The notes under the pieces were generated by a model. It saw only the letters and a list, made by a program, of their open reading frames with translations, was not told the DNA's origin and made no database searches. Shown here one piece after another: positions 47,451-57,452 of a DNA stretch of 64,000 nucleotides (position 1 is the stretch's first letter; each line of letters starts with the position of its first letter). The translations under genes were made by a program, and so were the position numbers. Origin of the DNA: Yaniella halotolerans DSM 15476 (lineage in GTDB: Bacteria > Actinomycetota > Actinomycetes > Actinomycetales > Micrococcaceae); assembly GCF_000420805.1 (NCBI RefSeq), contig NZ_ATVQ01000003.1, forward strand, positions 310,001 to 374,000, written 5' to 3'.

Positions 47451-48716
47451 ATGAGCCTAGATAATTCAACGGAGCGCAAGATCTACAGCGCTTCGACCAA
47501 CGGCGCACCTCTACCCGAGGAACAGGACACCACCACTGTCCAGCGCCCAGGCCTAATCGCACGCTTACCAATCACCGGAAGAACCCGGAAAATCGTTGAG
47601 TGGCTGTCGATTGTCGCTGCCGTCTATATCTTGATCACCGCGGTTGGTGTGATTGGCTCCGGTTTCGGCGCTGCAACTGGCGGACAAGCCGAAAACCTTT
47701 TCGTTTTTGCCCAAAACCCCGTTGTCGGACTCGTCATCGGTGTTTTGGCCACAGTGCTCACGCAATCTTCCTCGACAACAACCTCAATAGTCGTCGGTTT
47801 GGTCGCCGGTGGGCTGCCCTTGGAGACCGCTATCCCAATCTTGCTGGGGGCAAACCTCGGCACTACCATGACCTCCACCCTCGTGTCCCTGGGCGCAGCA
47901 GGGGACCGGAACCAGTTCCGCCGCGCATTCTCTGCAGCGTCGGTTCACGACATGTATAACATCCTGTCGATCGCCATTTTCTTCCCCCTCGAATGGTCTT
48001 TCGGCATTCTTGAACGTGTCGGCACCTGGTTCGCTGGCATCACCACGGGTTCTGACGGCGGTATCATCGCCACCGTATTCACTGCGTTCGGTGACGCTGT
48101 TTCGGCTGTTACCGACCCTGGAGCGGATCTCATTGAGGCAGGTGCCCTCGCAGCGCTGCCAGACGTATGGGCCGGTATCTTCATGATCGGCCTTGGCGTC
48201 GCTCTCATCTTGATGGTCATCAAATTCATCTCGAACATGCTCAAAGTCTTACTGGTGGGCAACGTCGAGAAGATGTTCCACAAAGCCATTGGCCGCGGCC
48301 CGATCTCAGGCATCTTCTCCGGCCTGCTGATTACCGTCATGGTGCAGTCCTCATCGACGACTACTTCACTGGCCGTACCACTGGCCGCCTCTGGCAAGTT
48401 TTCGCTATGGCAGATTTACCCATTCACTGTCGGAGCAAACGTCGGAACCACCATGACGGCGATGATCGCTGCCTTCGCATTTACCGGCGGCGAGGCCACA
48501 GCGGCTATGACCGCAGCAGCAGTGCACCTGTTCTACAACATCTTCTCCGCCGTCACGATCTTCTTGATCCCGTTCCTACGTCCACTTCCGGTACGCGGAG
48601 CTACCTGGATCGGGTCCCTGGGCGCGAAGAACAAGCTCTACGTCGTAGCCTGGCTCGCCGGCCTGTTCGTGGTGCTACCGGCGCTGATGATTGGTATCAG
48701 CGCGCTGTTCTCCTAG
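47451..48716 (+). CDS. Na+/phosphate cotransporter (NptA/PNaS family)
   Basis: 421 residues from an ATG that has AAGGGGAAGGG upstream. The two inverted PNaS repeats are clear: TQSSSTTTSIVVG and VQSSSTTTSLAVP, each followed by a GAN(L/V)GTTMT segment. About eight transmembrane helices. PHO-box-like repeats upstream agree with phosphate control. An upstream open frame does not look coding. Confidence 0.92.
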   Translation: MSLDNSTERKIYSASTNGAPLPEEQDTTTVQRPGLIARLPITGRTRKIVEWLSIVAAVYILITAVGVIGSGFGAATGGQAENLFVFAQNPVVGLVIGVLATVLTQSSSTTTSIVVGLVAGGLPLETAIPILLGANLGTTMTSTLVSLGAAGDRNQFRRAFSAASVHDMYNILSIAIFFPLEWSFGILERVGTWFAGITTGSDGGIIATVFTAFGDAVSAVTDPGADLIEAGALAALPDVWAGIFMIGLGVALILMVIKFISNMLKVLLVGNVEKMFHKAIGRGPISGIFSGLLITVMVQSSSTTTSLAVPLAASGKFSLWQIYPFTVGANVGTTMTAMIAAFAFTGGEATAAMTAAAVHLFYNIFSAVTIFLIPFLRPLPVRGATWIGSLGAKNKLYVVAWLAGLFVVLPALMIGISALFS

Positions 48717-48735
48717 AATGATTCTGGAAACAGTT

Positions 48736-49026
48736 ATGGAAACTCCAGATTCTTTCGACGCTGCCTTGCAAAGCCTGACGGATGAACAACTTCTTGATCA
48801 TCTCGCTGAGTCGGATCAGCCTGAGCTATTACAGGCTGAAGTACGACGCCGACTTCAGAGGCGTGCAGATGATGAACTGCGTGCCCAGCAGCATGCCGAG
48901 ATTTCTCGGATGGTTGAGCATCTTGAGCAAAGCCGAGTGGATTGGCAAGCAGTTCGAGAATTCTTGCGTGAGACTTTCCTCGAGTTCACAGCACGCCCCG
49001 AGGAACCAGACCAAGACGCGCATTAG
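48736..49026 (+). CDS. Hypothetical helical protein
   Basis: 96 residues, acidic N-terminal part (PDSFDAALQSLTDEQLLDHLAES) and a long Glu/Arg-rich helix. Probably all-helical and soluble; I do not recognise a family. GGAAA stands before the ATG; an ATG six codons upstream (48718) is an alternative. Its TAG overlaps the convergent DUF222 gene's stop by 4 bases. It follows the transporter closely and may be its co-transcribed partner. Confidence 0.5.
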   Translation: METPDSFDAALQSLTDEQLLDHLAESDQPELLQAEVRRRLQRRADDELRAQQHAEISRMVEHLEQSRVDWQAVREFLRETFLEFTARPEEPDQDAH

Positions 49027-50723
49027 GTCTGGAAGAAAAAGTTCTTTCGTGGTTGCTGCGTTGGATCAATCAGCGGGTGCAGCACAAATCGAAATTCCCC
49101 ATCAACCCTCGTGATGCGCAGTTGCCCAGCATGGATAGCTTGGTGATGATGCGTGCACAGGGTCACCCCGTTCTCAATGCTGGTTTCACCATGCTCGGAC
49201 CACGACTGCACATGATGCATTTCGCACAACGCAGCCGCCCAATGGCATCCCGGCACAGCACACCCGCGATCCCGGCCAATAATGGCGCGCCGAAGTGTAT
49301 CGGGAAATTGCCGCTGTTGACGCCCAATCGACAACACCTGTCGGCGCCCCGTCATAGTGACCGGGCTGATCCCAACATCGCACCGCATCCGCAATATCAC
49401 ATCCGGCGGTATGAAACTTGTAAAGATTCCCCGCGATATGCGCGACTGTAAACGGTCAAGATTTTCATCGTCGAGCAGCCGATCAACGTCGCGAACCTTC
49501 GGGGCAGGTAGTGCTTTTCCGGTAGGTTCGGGTGGCTCGAGAGGCTGACTAGGCTCCGAAGGCTTTGAATCACTGCCATGCTTGATGTCAGCAGCACTCG
49601 AATTCAGCTCTGCCAGCAGGGCCAGCAGTCGATCCCGCCTACGTTGCGGGACTTCGGGCAGTGCATCGGCGAGATCGTTGCGAATACCTTCTAACAGGGT
49701 GGCATAGTCGGTGATGACCGTCATTTGAGTATGAGCGCCACTGGCGCCACGGAATCCGGTCTTATCCAAGTTTGCGAGCGCGAATTTGATGACGTCACGC
49801 AATGCGTGCATCCGCCGCTGCCCAGCACTACGGCGTTCGAATGCTTCGTCGTCACCTTTACCCCGCGGGTTGGTCAGTGCGGCGAGTAGGGTCTGGGTGG
49901 CTTCATCCCCCTCGGCGTCCAGCGTCACGCGATATTCGATGGCATTCTTATTTCCTCGAACCGGTCCGATCCGGCGAACATCGTGCATCGCATCGGTGTG
50001 TTCCTGACGAAAGTTTTGATCAGCCGGATCGGTCGAAGCCAGCAGCTCATTCTTGCGTTGCCCTACGTATCGGCTAAATTCTTCGCACGTGGTGTGCTCG
50101 ATCTTTTCAGCGAGATCCTTATCCACGAGTTTGCGGAGTTTTTGGCGATACTGGTCGTCCTTGCCCGCAGCAACGGCATTTTTGTCGACCTCATCGATCA
50201 TGCTCAGCGCTGAGGAAAGCTTCGAGGGATTCATACGTCCCTGGAATGCTGCGAGCATGGGAAGAAGGGTTTCGCCCACTACCGCGTCGTCAGAACGCTC
50301 GGGATCGGTTGCACGCACCGGCATTACCGCGTCAGCTAAACGAATGCGTGCGCTGGCCTCATTGGCCCGGATGTCGTGAGTTTTTGCCAGCAGATCTTTC
50401 GGGTCACGAAAGGGGGTTTTGCCCTCGGGCAGATCCAGTGTGGACCGCAATGAGGTGGAGTTGAAAGCATCCTTGATCAGTACGGTGTAGCGGTTTTGGA
50501 GTGCAGTGGCGAAGCGCAGGGTATCTTGCAGCTGCACGGAACGCTGGAGGACTCCATCGGTCGGAGTTTCTGGCTCGCGCTCGGCCAAATGTTGGTACAG
50601 CTCGCGGATGAGACCGTAGACGTCGTCGACGGGCATTGCGTCCCAGTCGATGGGATGTCCGACACCGGGTAGCTGAACGTTGGGAGCTGCGTGTTCCGGC
50701 GCAATTTGGGCTGTCGACGACAT
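49023..50723 (-). CDS. DUF222 / HNH endonuclease domain protein (13E12-like), second copy
   Basis: 566 residues, start ATG after GGAGGTGAAACCAT. N-terminal DUF222 helical region, a proline-rich stretch (PSEPSQPLEPPEP, about 391-403), and a C-terminal HNH domain with GCAVPGC, EMHHVQSW and THHHQAIH. Same domain order as the protein at 18974 but clearly diverged and shorter by about 145 residues. Not next to any repeat or transposase. Confidence 0.9.
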   Translation of the reverse strand: MSSTAQIAPEHAAPNVQLPGVGHPIDWDAMPVDDVYGLIRELYQHLAEREPETPTDGVLQRSVQLQDTLRFATALQNRYTVLIKDAFNSTSLRSTLDLPEGKTPFRDPKDLLAKTHDIRANEASARIRLADAVMPVRATDPERSDDAVVGETLLPMLAAFQGRMNPSKLSSALSMIDEVDKNAVAAGKDDQYRQKLRKLVDKDLAEKIEHTTCEEFSRYVGQRKNELLASTDPADQNFRQEHTDAMHDVRRIGPVRGNKNAIEYRVTLDAEGDEATQTLLAALTNPRGKGDDEAFERRSAGQRRMHALRDVIKFALANLDKTGFRGASGAHTQMTVITDYATLLEGIRNDLADALPEVPQRRRDRLLALLAELNSSAADIKHGSDSKPSEPSQPLEPPEPTGKALPAPKVRDVDRLLDDENLDRLQSRISRGIFTSFIPPDVILRMRCDVGISPVTMTGRRQVLSIGRQQRQFPDTLRRAIIGRDRGCAVPGCHWAAALCEMHHVQSWSEHGETSIENGVTLCTHHHQAIHAGQLRITRVDGEFRFVLHPLIDPTQQPRKNFFFQT

Positions 50724-50842
50724 ATGGTTTCACCTCCGATCTGAGTGACTCCCAGCTTGCCGCGTTCCGGCGCGCGACACCATGCGGTGCGTTCAGTATG
50801 TGGAGAACAGCACGCCTCGTCGGCACCTGTGGATGACGCCGC

Positions 50843-50896
50843 CCACAAAAGAAAACATCCCGAGCTCAACGTCGTAACGTCGAGTCCGGGATGTTT
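50843..50896 (-). terminator. Rho-independent terminator of mqo
   Basis: Stem AAACATCCCG (50853-50862) with CGGGATGTTT (50887-50896) and an inner CTCaACGT/ACGTcGAG pairing; on the minus strand TTTCTTTTG follows. It begins 17 bases after the mqo stop. Confidence 0.85.
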
Positions 50897-50912
50897 ATCT
50901 CGTTGACTAGTT

Positions 50913-52418
50913 CTAGCCCAGCTTCAAGGTGTTGGTGGTCTCCTTGGTAATCTCGGCCAGGAGTTCTGGGTTGTCGTTGAGACGCTGACCCAGTGATGGA
51001 ATCATTTCGGTGAGCTTGGATTCCCAGTTGCTAAAGCGGGTTGGGAAGCTGCGACGCAACAGTTCGACCATGATCGGCGCGGCGGTGGAAGCACCGGGGG
51101 AGGCACCGAGCAGGGCCGCGATCGAGCCTTCAGCACCGGAGACCAGCTCGGTACCAAACTGCAGTACGCCGCCCTTCTGCTTGTCCTTCTTCATGACCTG
51201 GACACGCTGGCCTGCGGTAATGAGTTCCCACGCACCATCGGTGGCCTCGGGGAAGAAATTGCGCAGCGCATCGACTTTTTTACCGTGCGACTTCGTGACT
51301 TCTGAGATCAGGTAGCCCACCAAGTCAAAGTTGTCTTTGGCCACGTTGAGCATGGGCCACAGGTTATGTGGGCGAATCGACTTCGGTAGGTCGAGGAAGG
51401 AGCCACTCTTTAAGAAGTTGGTGGAGAACCCGGCATATGGGCCGAACATCAACGAGCGGCGACCGTCGACAAAGCGGGTGTCCAAGTGCGGTACGGACAT
51501 TGGTGGTGCACCGACGGCGGCTAACCCATATACCTTGGCGTGGTGCTGATCGATGATTTCCTGATCGGTGGAGCGCAGGAATTCGCCGGAGATCGGGAAC
51601 CCACCGAAGCCTTTGGCCTCTGGAATCCCGGATGACTGCAAGAGGTCGAGGGCACCGCCACCGGCACCAATAAACACGAAGCGTGCTTTGGCGGTGAACT
51701 TTTCGCCACCGATCCGATCTTTCACATCGACCGACCAGCGACCGTCAGTATCGCGGGACAACCCCGACACTTTGTGGCCGTAGTGCACGTCAACGCCGTC
51801 ATTGGTCATATTGGAAATCAGCTGACGGGATAGCGCGCCGAAGTCGACGTCAGTACCGGCTTTGACGCGCGAAGCGGCTACGCGCTCACCCTGGTTTCGA
51901 CCCTCGACCAGCAGTGGCGCCCACTCGGCGATTTCGTCGTGGTCTTCGGTGTGCTCCATATCGGCAAACAGCGGGTTGGCGGACATCGCTTCGTACCGAC
52001 TGCGCAGGTAGGTAGCGTGGTCGTCGCCCCAGACAAATGACATGTGCGGCAGAGCGTTAATGAACTGTTCGGGGTTCTTCAGGGTGCCGTTTTTGATCAG
52101 GTGAGACCAGTACTGCAGGGAGACGTGGAACTGCTCGTTGATGTTCACGGCTTTGGTGATATCAACGGAACCATTCGGACCGGCGGGTGAATAGTTGAGT
52201 TCACACAGCGCGGCGTGGCCTGTTCCGGCGTTGTTCCAGGGGTCGGAGGATTCTTGACCCGCCTGGTGAAGATTTTCGTACAGTGCAATGGACCAGTCTG
52301 GTTCCAGCTCCTTGAGCATTGTGCCCAAGGTGGCAGACATGATCCCACCCCCGATCAATACGACATCGTATGCGGGGGATGATCCTGACTGCGGCACGGC
52401 GTCTCTCCTGATCTTCAT
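50913..52418 (-). CDS. mqo: Malate:quinone oxidoreductase
   Basis: Membrane-associated FAD enzyme that oxidises malate to oxaloacetate and reduces quinone; TCA cycle and respiratory entry. 501 residues. FAD-binding [14 protein letters not shown] at about 20-33; [26 protein letters not shown], and the C-terminal [13 protein letters not shown] region are diagnostic. An in-frame ATG ten codons upstream is possible. No strong ribosome binding site is visible at either start. Confidence 0.94.
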   Translation of the reverse strand: MKIRRDAVPQSGSSPAYDVVLIGGGIMSATLGTMLKELEPDWSIALYENLHQAGQESSDPWNNAGTGHAALCELNYSPAGPNGSVDITKAVNINEQFHVSLQYWSHLIKNGTLKNPEQFINALPHMSFVWGDDHATYLRSRYEAMSANPLFADMEHTEDHDEIAEWAPLLVEGRNQGERVAASRVKAGTDVDFGALSRQLISNMTNDGVDVHYGHKVSGLSRDTDGRWSVDVKDRIGGEKFTAKARFVFIGAGGGALDLLQSSGIPEAKGFGGFPISGEFLRSTDQEIIDQHHAKVYGLAAVGAPPMSVPHLDTRFVDGRRSLMFGPYAGFSTNFLKSGSFLDLPKSIRPHNLWPMLNVAKDNFDLVGYLISEVTKSHGKKVDALRNFFPEATDGAWELITAGQRVQVMKKDKQKGGVLQFGTELVSGAEGSIAALLGASPGASTAAPIMVELLRRSFPTRFSNWESKLTEMIPSLGQRLNDNPELLAEITKETTNTLKLG

Positions 52419-52518
52419 TGATCTGTTCAGATGAACACTTATGACCATGCCACTCTACTACTGTCAAGTGGTCAAAGATAAATTGCGCGACAGTGTGTGC
52501 ACAACCTGCCGCATCCGG

Positions 52519-54141
52519 CTACTCGCGCAGTTGGATTCGCTCGTATTGCTCATCGAGCACAGGGGAGATGGGATAAAATTCGACGTCGTGACCGGAGGCG
52601 AGTGCGGTGATCGGGAAGGTCAGGGGGATGGCGGGTAGGTCTAGTGAGATGGCCGCTTCGACCTGTGCCAACATGGTGGTGCGTGTATCGGAGTCCTCTT
52701 CGATGCGCGCCTGTGCTAGCACGTCGGCGACCGCGTTATTGCGCCACCCGAATTCGCGGTTGGGTTGTTCAAAGAGTTCGGCCAGCAGATAGAGCGGATC
52801 GCGCACATACACGTTGCGACCAAAGAGATGCAGGGCCCGGTCGCTGGGATCGCCCATGACCTGAGACATATAGTCACCGTTATCCCAGCTGACCGGTTTG
52901 GCCACAATATTGAAGCCCGCGGCGGTCAACCGTCCGGCCAGGTAGGAGAAAAGTTTTTGCGGCTGGGTCATATAGACGCGTTCGGCCCCGGTCGGGTACC
53001 AGAATTCGATGGGTTCGCCATCGTAGCCGGCGGCCGCTAACAGGTTTGTCGCTTGGTTGAGGTCGCCGTTATATGTGGTGACGTCTTCGGAACGCTCTAG
53101 TAGTGACGGCGGATTGAACTGGTGGGCAACATAGGAGCCGGCTAACTGCAGCGAGTCGACCATGTCACCGCGGAAGAGTGCGTGAGCTACTGCCTGGCGC
53201 ACGTGGAGGTTTTGCATTACAGGGTGCGCCTGGTTTATGCCCAGATACAGTACCGCCAACGGGTCGCGTTGCAGGACTTGGTACCCCGACTGGACCAGTT
53301 GCCGCAGGATTGCCGGTGAGACGGCATCGAACACATCGAGCTGTTCGGTGTCGAGCCCGTAGAGTCGCTCGTGCAAATTCGGCACGGCCATCACGGCGAC
53401 GTCGTGACCGTCATCGACTGATTCTAGACCGATGGTTTGACCCGAAGTGTCGCCCCACCGGTAGGGACCTGTCCCGGCCAGGGGGACCAGCGGCAAACCG
53501 TCTTCAAAGGCAGCATCAAAGTCGGCCCAGGATTCCGGCGAACTAACGGCAAAGGCAGGGTGGGTGAGTGAGCGGATTAGTGCCTGGACCGGTTCGGTGA
53601 ACGTCAGGGTGACAATGTGCTCAGACGACGCGATCACGGATTCCAGCAGGCAGGCATCCTCGTCAGAGTAGCCGCCGAACACCACCGAGTATGGCAGGCG
53701 GCCAACCTGGCGCAGTCGTTCGGTGCCCAGCAGTTTGTTGACGCTGCCCCAGCGTTCAAAATTTTTGACGACGACGTCGGCGGTCAGCTCGGTGCCATCG
53801 TGGAAGGTGACGTCTTGTTCGAGTTCCAGGACCAGTTGCAGCCCGTCGTCGGAAAATGTCCAGTCGGTGGCAAGCTCGGCAATGGTTTCCCCGGTTTCTG
53901 GGTCCACGCCGATGAGATTTTGATAGACCTGGCGCGCCAGCCGATGGGTTTCAATGTCGTTGGTGACGGCTGGATCGGTGCTCAAGGCTTTCGCCGGGAC
54001 GCCGATACGGAAGGCCCGTGCCGCATTTTCTGGGGCCGATTGACTATTGACGACGCTCTGCGAGGCTGCTGCGGGGGAAACCAACGGAGCTAGGCCGATT
54101 GATGCGAGCCCTGCCAACAGGGTGCGTCGGGAAAGATGCAC
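52519..54141 (-). CDS. Family 5 (peptide/nickel) ABC solute-binding protein, Tat-exported
   Basis: 540 residues. The N-terminus SRRTLLAGLASIGLAPLV has a twin-arginine signal; no lipobox cysteine. The body has family 5 features: QNLIGVDPETGE, LEQDVTFHDGTELTADVVVKN, and NLHVRQAVAHALFRGDMV. No permease or ATPase lies in the same unit. It probably binds peptides or another solute outside the cell; the ligand is unknown. Confidence 0.85.
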   Translation of the reverse strand: MHLSRRTLLAGLASIGLAPLVSPAAASQSVVNSQSAPENAARAFRIGVPAKALSTDPAVTNDIETHRLARQVYQNLIGVDPETGETIAELATDWTFSDDGLQLVLELEQDVTFHDGTELTADVVVKNFERWGSVNKLLGTERLRQVGRLPYSVVFGGYSDEDACLLESVIASSEHIVTLTFTEPVQALIRSLTHPAFAVSSPESWADFDAAFEDGLPLVPLAGTGPYRWGDTSGQTIGLESVDDGHDVAVMAVPNLHERLYGLDTEQLDVFDAVSPAILRQLVQSGYQVLQRDPLAVLYLGINQAHPVMQNLHVRQAVAHALFRGDMVDSLQLAGSYVAHQFNPPSLLERSEDVTTYNGDLNQATNLLAAAGYDGEPIEFWYPTGAERVYMTQPQKLFSYLAGRLTAAGFNIVAKPVSWDNGDYMSQVMGDPSDRALHLFGRNVYVRDPLYLLAELFEQPNREFGWRNNAVADVLAQARIEEDSDTRTTMLAQVEAAISLDLPAIPLTFPITALASGHDVEFYPISPVLDEQYERIQLRE

Positions 54142-54183
54142 GGTGACCCTTCCTCGTGAACGTCAAAAGCCCCCAATACAACT

Positions 54184-54208
54184 GAACCCGCTCGGCGGGA
54201 GCGGGTTC
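54184..54208 (-). terminator. Hairpin downstream of tRNA-Leu
   Basis: Perfect 10-bp stem GAACCCGCTC (54184-54193) with GAGCGGGTTC (54199-54208), 5-base loop, 13 bases after the tRNA 3' end. The T-rich stretch (GCTTTT) comes only about 15 bases later. Confidence 0.6.
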
Positions 54209-54221
54209 AACTGATCTCAGG

Positions 54222-54307
<86 letters not shown>

Positions 54308-54372
54308 GTATCCGTTGTGGTGGACCGAGGAATCATTTTAGTCCATCCACAACGAATTGCCTAATTGAAACT

Positions 54373-54852
54373 TTAGGCTTCGGCTAAACCAAGGTCGCGG
54401 CGCAGTTTATCGACGTGCCCTTTGGCGCGCACGTTGTATTGTGCCACGTCAACCGTGCCTTGTTCATTGACGACGATCGTTGAACGGATCAGCCCCTCGT
54501 AGACTTTTCCGTAGTTCTTCTTCTCGCCCCAAGCACCGTAGGCCTCGGCTACCGCGTGGTTTTCATCGGAGAGCATTGGGAAGTTCAGCTCTTCTTTCTC
54601 CATGAATTGGGCCAGCTTATTGACGGGGTCAGGGGAGACGCCGAGGATCCGGTAGCCATCTGCGGTAAAGCGTTCTAAGCGGTCGCGGAAGTCGCAGGCC
54701 TGGGTGGTGCAGCCGGGTGTCATGGCTTTGGGGTAAAAGTAGATGATCACTTTCTCGCCGGCGTAATCGGACAGCGAGACGGTATCACCATTGGCGTCCT
54801 GCAGGGAAAATGCCGGGGCGGTATCGCCGGCTGTGAGACGGTTATCAGTCAT
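54373..54852 (-). CDS. bcp: Thiol peroxidase, Bcp-type peroxiredoxin
   Basis: 159 residues. Peroxidatic C48 and resolving C53 in TPGCTTQACDFRD. Reduces hydrogen and organic peroxides with thioredoxin or a like donor. Start 18 bases after the metal-binding lipoprotein gene, so it is on the transcript of the manganese-type importer. Confidence 0.94.
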   Translation of the reverse strand: MTDNRLTAGDTAPAFSLQDANGDTVSLSDYAGEKVIIYFYPKAMTPGCTTQACDFRDRLERFTADGYRILGVSPDPVNKLAQFMEKEELNFPMLSDENHAVAEAYGAWGEKKNYGKVYEGLIRSTIVVNEQGTVDVAQYNVRAKGHVDKLRRDLGLAEA

Positions 54853-54870
54853 GGATCGTTCCTTTCGTAT

Positions 54871-55797
54871 TTACTGCTGTAATCCTTCAGAAATTCTTGT
54901 GAGGTTTTCTTCCAAGAACCCCAGATAGGTGTCTCCTGGCTCCCCTTCGGGAGCTAACTCATCGGAATACACCGTGGCATAAATCTCGACGCCGGTGTCT
55001 TCGGCAACGGTCTCCATCGGAGCCGGTGTCACATTGGACTCCACGAACAGCGCAGGTGGCTCGTACGTGTTGACGAAATCAATGGCCGAAATAATCTGGT
55101 CCGGAGTGCCCACGTCATCGGTATCAACAGACCAGATATAGCCCTCACGTAAATCGTAGCGCTCGGCCACGTACTGGAAGGCTCGCTCGGAGGTGACCAG
55201 TACTCGTCGTTCTTCTGCCAGGTCACCGATCTCTTGCTGGTACTGCGCATCTAGTTGACTGAGTTCAGCCAAGTAGTCATCCAGGTTCTGTTCATAGGCC
55301 GCAGCATTGTCTGGATCGGCCTCGCTGAGCCCTTCGGCAATATTATCGGCCATGATCATGCCAACATTCGGATCCAAGAATGCGTGGGGGTTTACGGAAT
55401 CGGTGAGACCTTCGCTCAGGTACATTGGCTCGACGCCTTCGGCGGCCTCAACCCGGTGGTCGGCGTCTAGCTCGACGGCGTCTGCCATGCGAGCCGCCCA
55501 GCCGTGTTCGCCGCCTTCAAGGTTCAGCCCGTTATAGAAAAAGATATCGGCGTCGGCCATCGCTTTGGAATCGTCCGGCAGCGCCTCGTATTCATGTGGA
55601 TCCTGGCCCACCGGGACAAGGTTGTAGACTTCGACGTGTTCACCGGCGATTTCTTCGACCATGTCGGTGAGGATTGAAAACGATGAGACGGCCTGCAGCG
55701 TCTCATTGTTTTGGTCGACTGTTTGTTGGGCATCACCGCAACCGGCCAAGGAGAGTACGCCAATGGCCGCGAACGTTGCGGTGCGAGTGGTAGACAT
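54871..55797 (-). CDS. Metal ABC transporter solute-binding lipoprotein, Mn-type
   Basis: 308 residues from this ATG with a lipobox LAGC (cysteine 20). Cluster A-I fold with ligands H68, H138, E204 and D279 (PHEYE, PHAFLDP, TSERAF, YSDEL), the HHED set of the manganese-binding PsaA at almost the same positions; zinc binders normally have a third histidine instead of the glutamate. An in-frame start 24 codons upstream is unlikely. Confidence 0.88.
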   Translation of the reverse strand: MSTTRTATFAAIGVLSLAGCGDAQQTVDQNNETLQAVSSFSILTDMVEEIAGEHVEVYNLVPVGQDPHEYEALPDDSKAMADADIFFYNGLNLEGGEHGWAARMADAVELDADHRVEAAEGVEPMYLSEGLTDSVNPHAFLDPNVGMIMADNIAEGLSEADPDNAAAYEQNLDDYLAELSQLDAQYQQEIGDLAEERRVLVTSERAFQYVAERYDLREGYIWSVDTDDVGTPDQIISAIDFVNTYEPPALFVESNVTPAPMETVAEDTGVEIYATVYSDELAPEGEPGDTYLGFLEENLTRISEGLQQ

Positions 55798-55817
55798 CGG
55801 GCGGGCCTTTCTGCGAC

Positions 55818-56681
55818 CTAGGAGGCCGAAATGCGACGACGATCGCGAAGCTTTTGCAGTTGCGTCCACAAAAATCCTTGATTGGGGCTAAAGAAAAAGG
55901 CCAACAGGAACAGCGTGAATGCTACGAGTACGATAGCCGGACCGGATTGCAGCGCCAAGGTGTAGCTGAAATACATGCCAACAATGGAGGAGACCATACC
56001 GAAGAGTGCGGCCAGCCACATCATGGTCGAGAATTTTCGGGAGAGCAAGAATGCTGCGGCCGCGGGGGTGACCAGCATGGCCACGACTAAAATAACGCCG
56101 ACGGTTTGCACCGCCGAAACCGTCACCACAGCTAAGCCAATCAGCACGGCATAGTTGATCGTGCGTGTGGGAAAACCATAGGCTTTAGCGACTTGGGTAT
56201 CCATGGTGGTGATTTGTAGCTGCTTATAAAACAAGACCACCAAGGTCAAAATCACGACCGCAATGACCACTGACTGCCACATTTGTGAGGGCAGCGTGGC
56301 CAAGACATCGCCAAATAAAATGGACTGCAGTGATACCGAGGATTCCGTTTGGGCCAAGAGGATCACACCCGCGGCCAGGAACGCAGTAAACACAATGCCG
56401 ATCGAGGTATCACGTTTCAGCCGAGAGTTCGCGGCGACAAATCCAATACCGGCGGCTGCCAGGAGCCCGGAAACCAGCGCTCCGATAAAAATATTGGCAC
56501 CAAAGAAGAACGACACCGCAATACCCGGCATGACCGCATGCGAGATGGCATCGCCCATCAGGGATAAGCCTCGCAGAATGATCAGGGACCCAACGACGCC
56601 GGAGACTATGCCAATGATGACGGCGGTGATCGCGGCGCGAGCTAAGTGAGGGTAGTTGATCAGGTCGTTGAGAAATTCCAC
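55818..56681 (-). CDS. Metal ABC transporter permease
   Basis: 287 residues, about eight to nine transmembrane helices, ABC-3 family (ZnuB/MntB-like). The LRGLSLMGDAISHAVMPG segment at about 38-55 is the cytoplasmic coupling signature of the family. Ends 20 bases before the lipoprotein start. Transports Mn or a related metal as judged from its partner. Confidence 0.92.
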   Translation of the reverse strand: MEFLNDLINYPHLARAAITAVIIGIVSGVVGSLIILRGLSLMGDAISHAVMPGIAVSFFFGANIFIGALVSGLLAAAGIGFVAANSRLKRDTSIGIVFTAFLAAGVILLAQTESSVSLQSILFGDVLATLPSQMWQSVVIAVVILTLVVLFYKQLQITTMDTQVAKAYGFPTRTINYAVLIGLAVVTVSAVQTVGVILVVAMLVTPAAAAFLLSRKFSTMMWLAALFGMVSSIVGMYFSYTLALQSGPAIVLVAFTLFLLAFFFSPNQGFLWTQLQKLRDRRRISAS

Positions 56682-56684
56682 TGA

Positions 56685-57416
56685 TTACTCCGTGAGGCCC
56701 AGAAGATTGGCGCCGAAAGTTTTGGTGAGATTATCTGCCGTCAACACTTGGTCAATGGGCCCCTGCGCGATGCGCTGCTGATTGAGCATGATCATATGAT
56801 CGAAATACTTGTGAATATTGGACAGATCGTGGTGGACCATCACGACGGTTTTTCCGGCATCGCATAATTCGGTCAGGATCTCGATAATATTGGCCTCGCT
56901 CGCGGCATCTATTCCCATGAGTGGCTCATCGAGCAGCAAAATATCTGCCTGCTGGGCTAGTGCACGAGCAATAAAGATCCGCTGCTGTTGTCCACCGGAC
57001 AGATCAGCAATCTGACGATGAGCAAATGCTTCCATGTCGACGCGGAGTAACGCCCTGCGTGCGATTTCTCGTTCGACCGCACCCGGCCGTTGCAACAATC
57101 GCAAACGCGGGTAGGTGCCCAATAGTACAGTGTCGAAGACATTGATGGGGAAGTCCCAGTCGGTTGCTGAACGCTGCGGTACGTAGGCGATGCGCTTCCG
57201 CACAGCGTCCACGCGCTGACCAAAAAATCGGATCTTACCGTGTGCGGGCTCAATGAGTCCCAGAGCCGCCTTCAAAGTTGTGGATTTTCCGGAACCGTTC
57301 GGACCAACAATGCAGGTTTTTTGGCCTGCTGGCACCGTCAGGTAGAGCCCGTCGAGTGCCTTGACGCCGCGATATGACACGTGCAGGTTCTCAATGGACA
57401 ACCCAGTAGATGCCAC
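56685..57416 (-). CDS. Metal ABC transporter ATP-binding protein
   Basis: 243 residues. Walker A GPNGSGKST at about 38-46, the signature LSGGQQQR, Walker B ILLLDEPLMGID. The YVPQRSATDWDFP stretch is typical of the Mn/Zn branch. First gene of the ATPase-permease-lipoprotein-bcp transcript. Confidence 0.93.
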   Translation of the reverse strand: MASTGLSIENLHVSYRGVKALDGLYLTVPAGQKTCIVGPNGSGKSTTLKAALGLIEPAHGKIRFFGQRVDAVRKRIAYVPQRSATDWDFPINVFDTVLLGTYPRLRLLQRPGAVEREIARRALLRVDMEAFAHRQIADLSGGQQQRIFIARALAQQADILLLDEPLMGIDAASEANIIEILTELCDAGKTVVMVHHDLSNIHKYFDHMIMLNQQRIAQGPIDQVLTADNLTKTFGANLLGLTE

Positions 57417-57452
57417 GTCTTAGCCTTTCATCTCGCAGTGTCTCGTCTGCGC

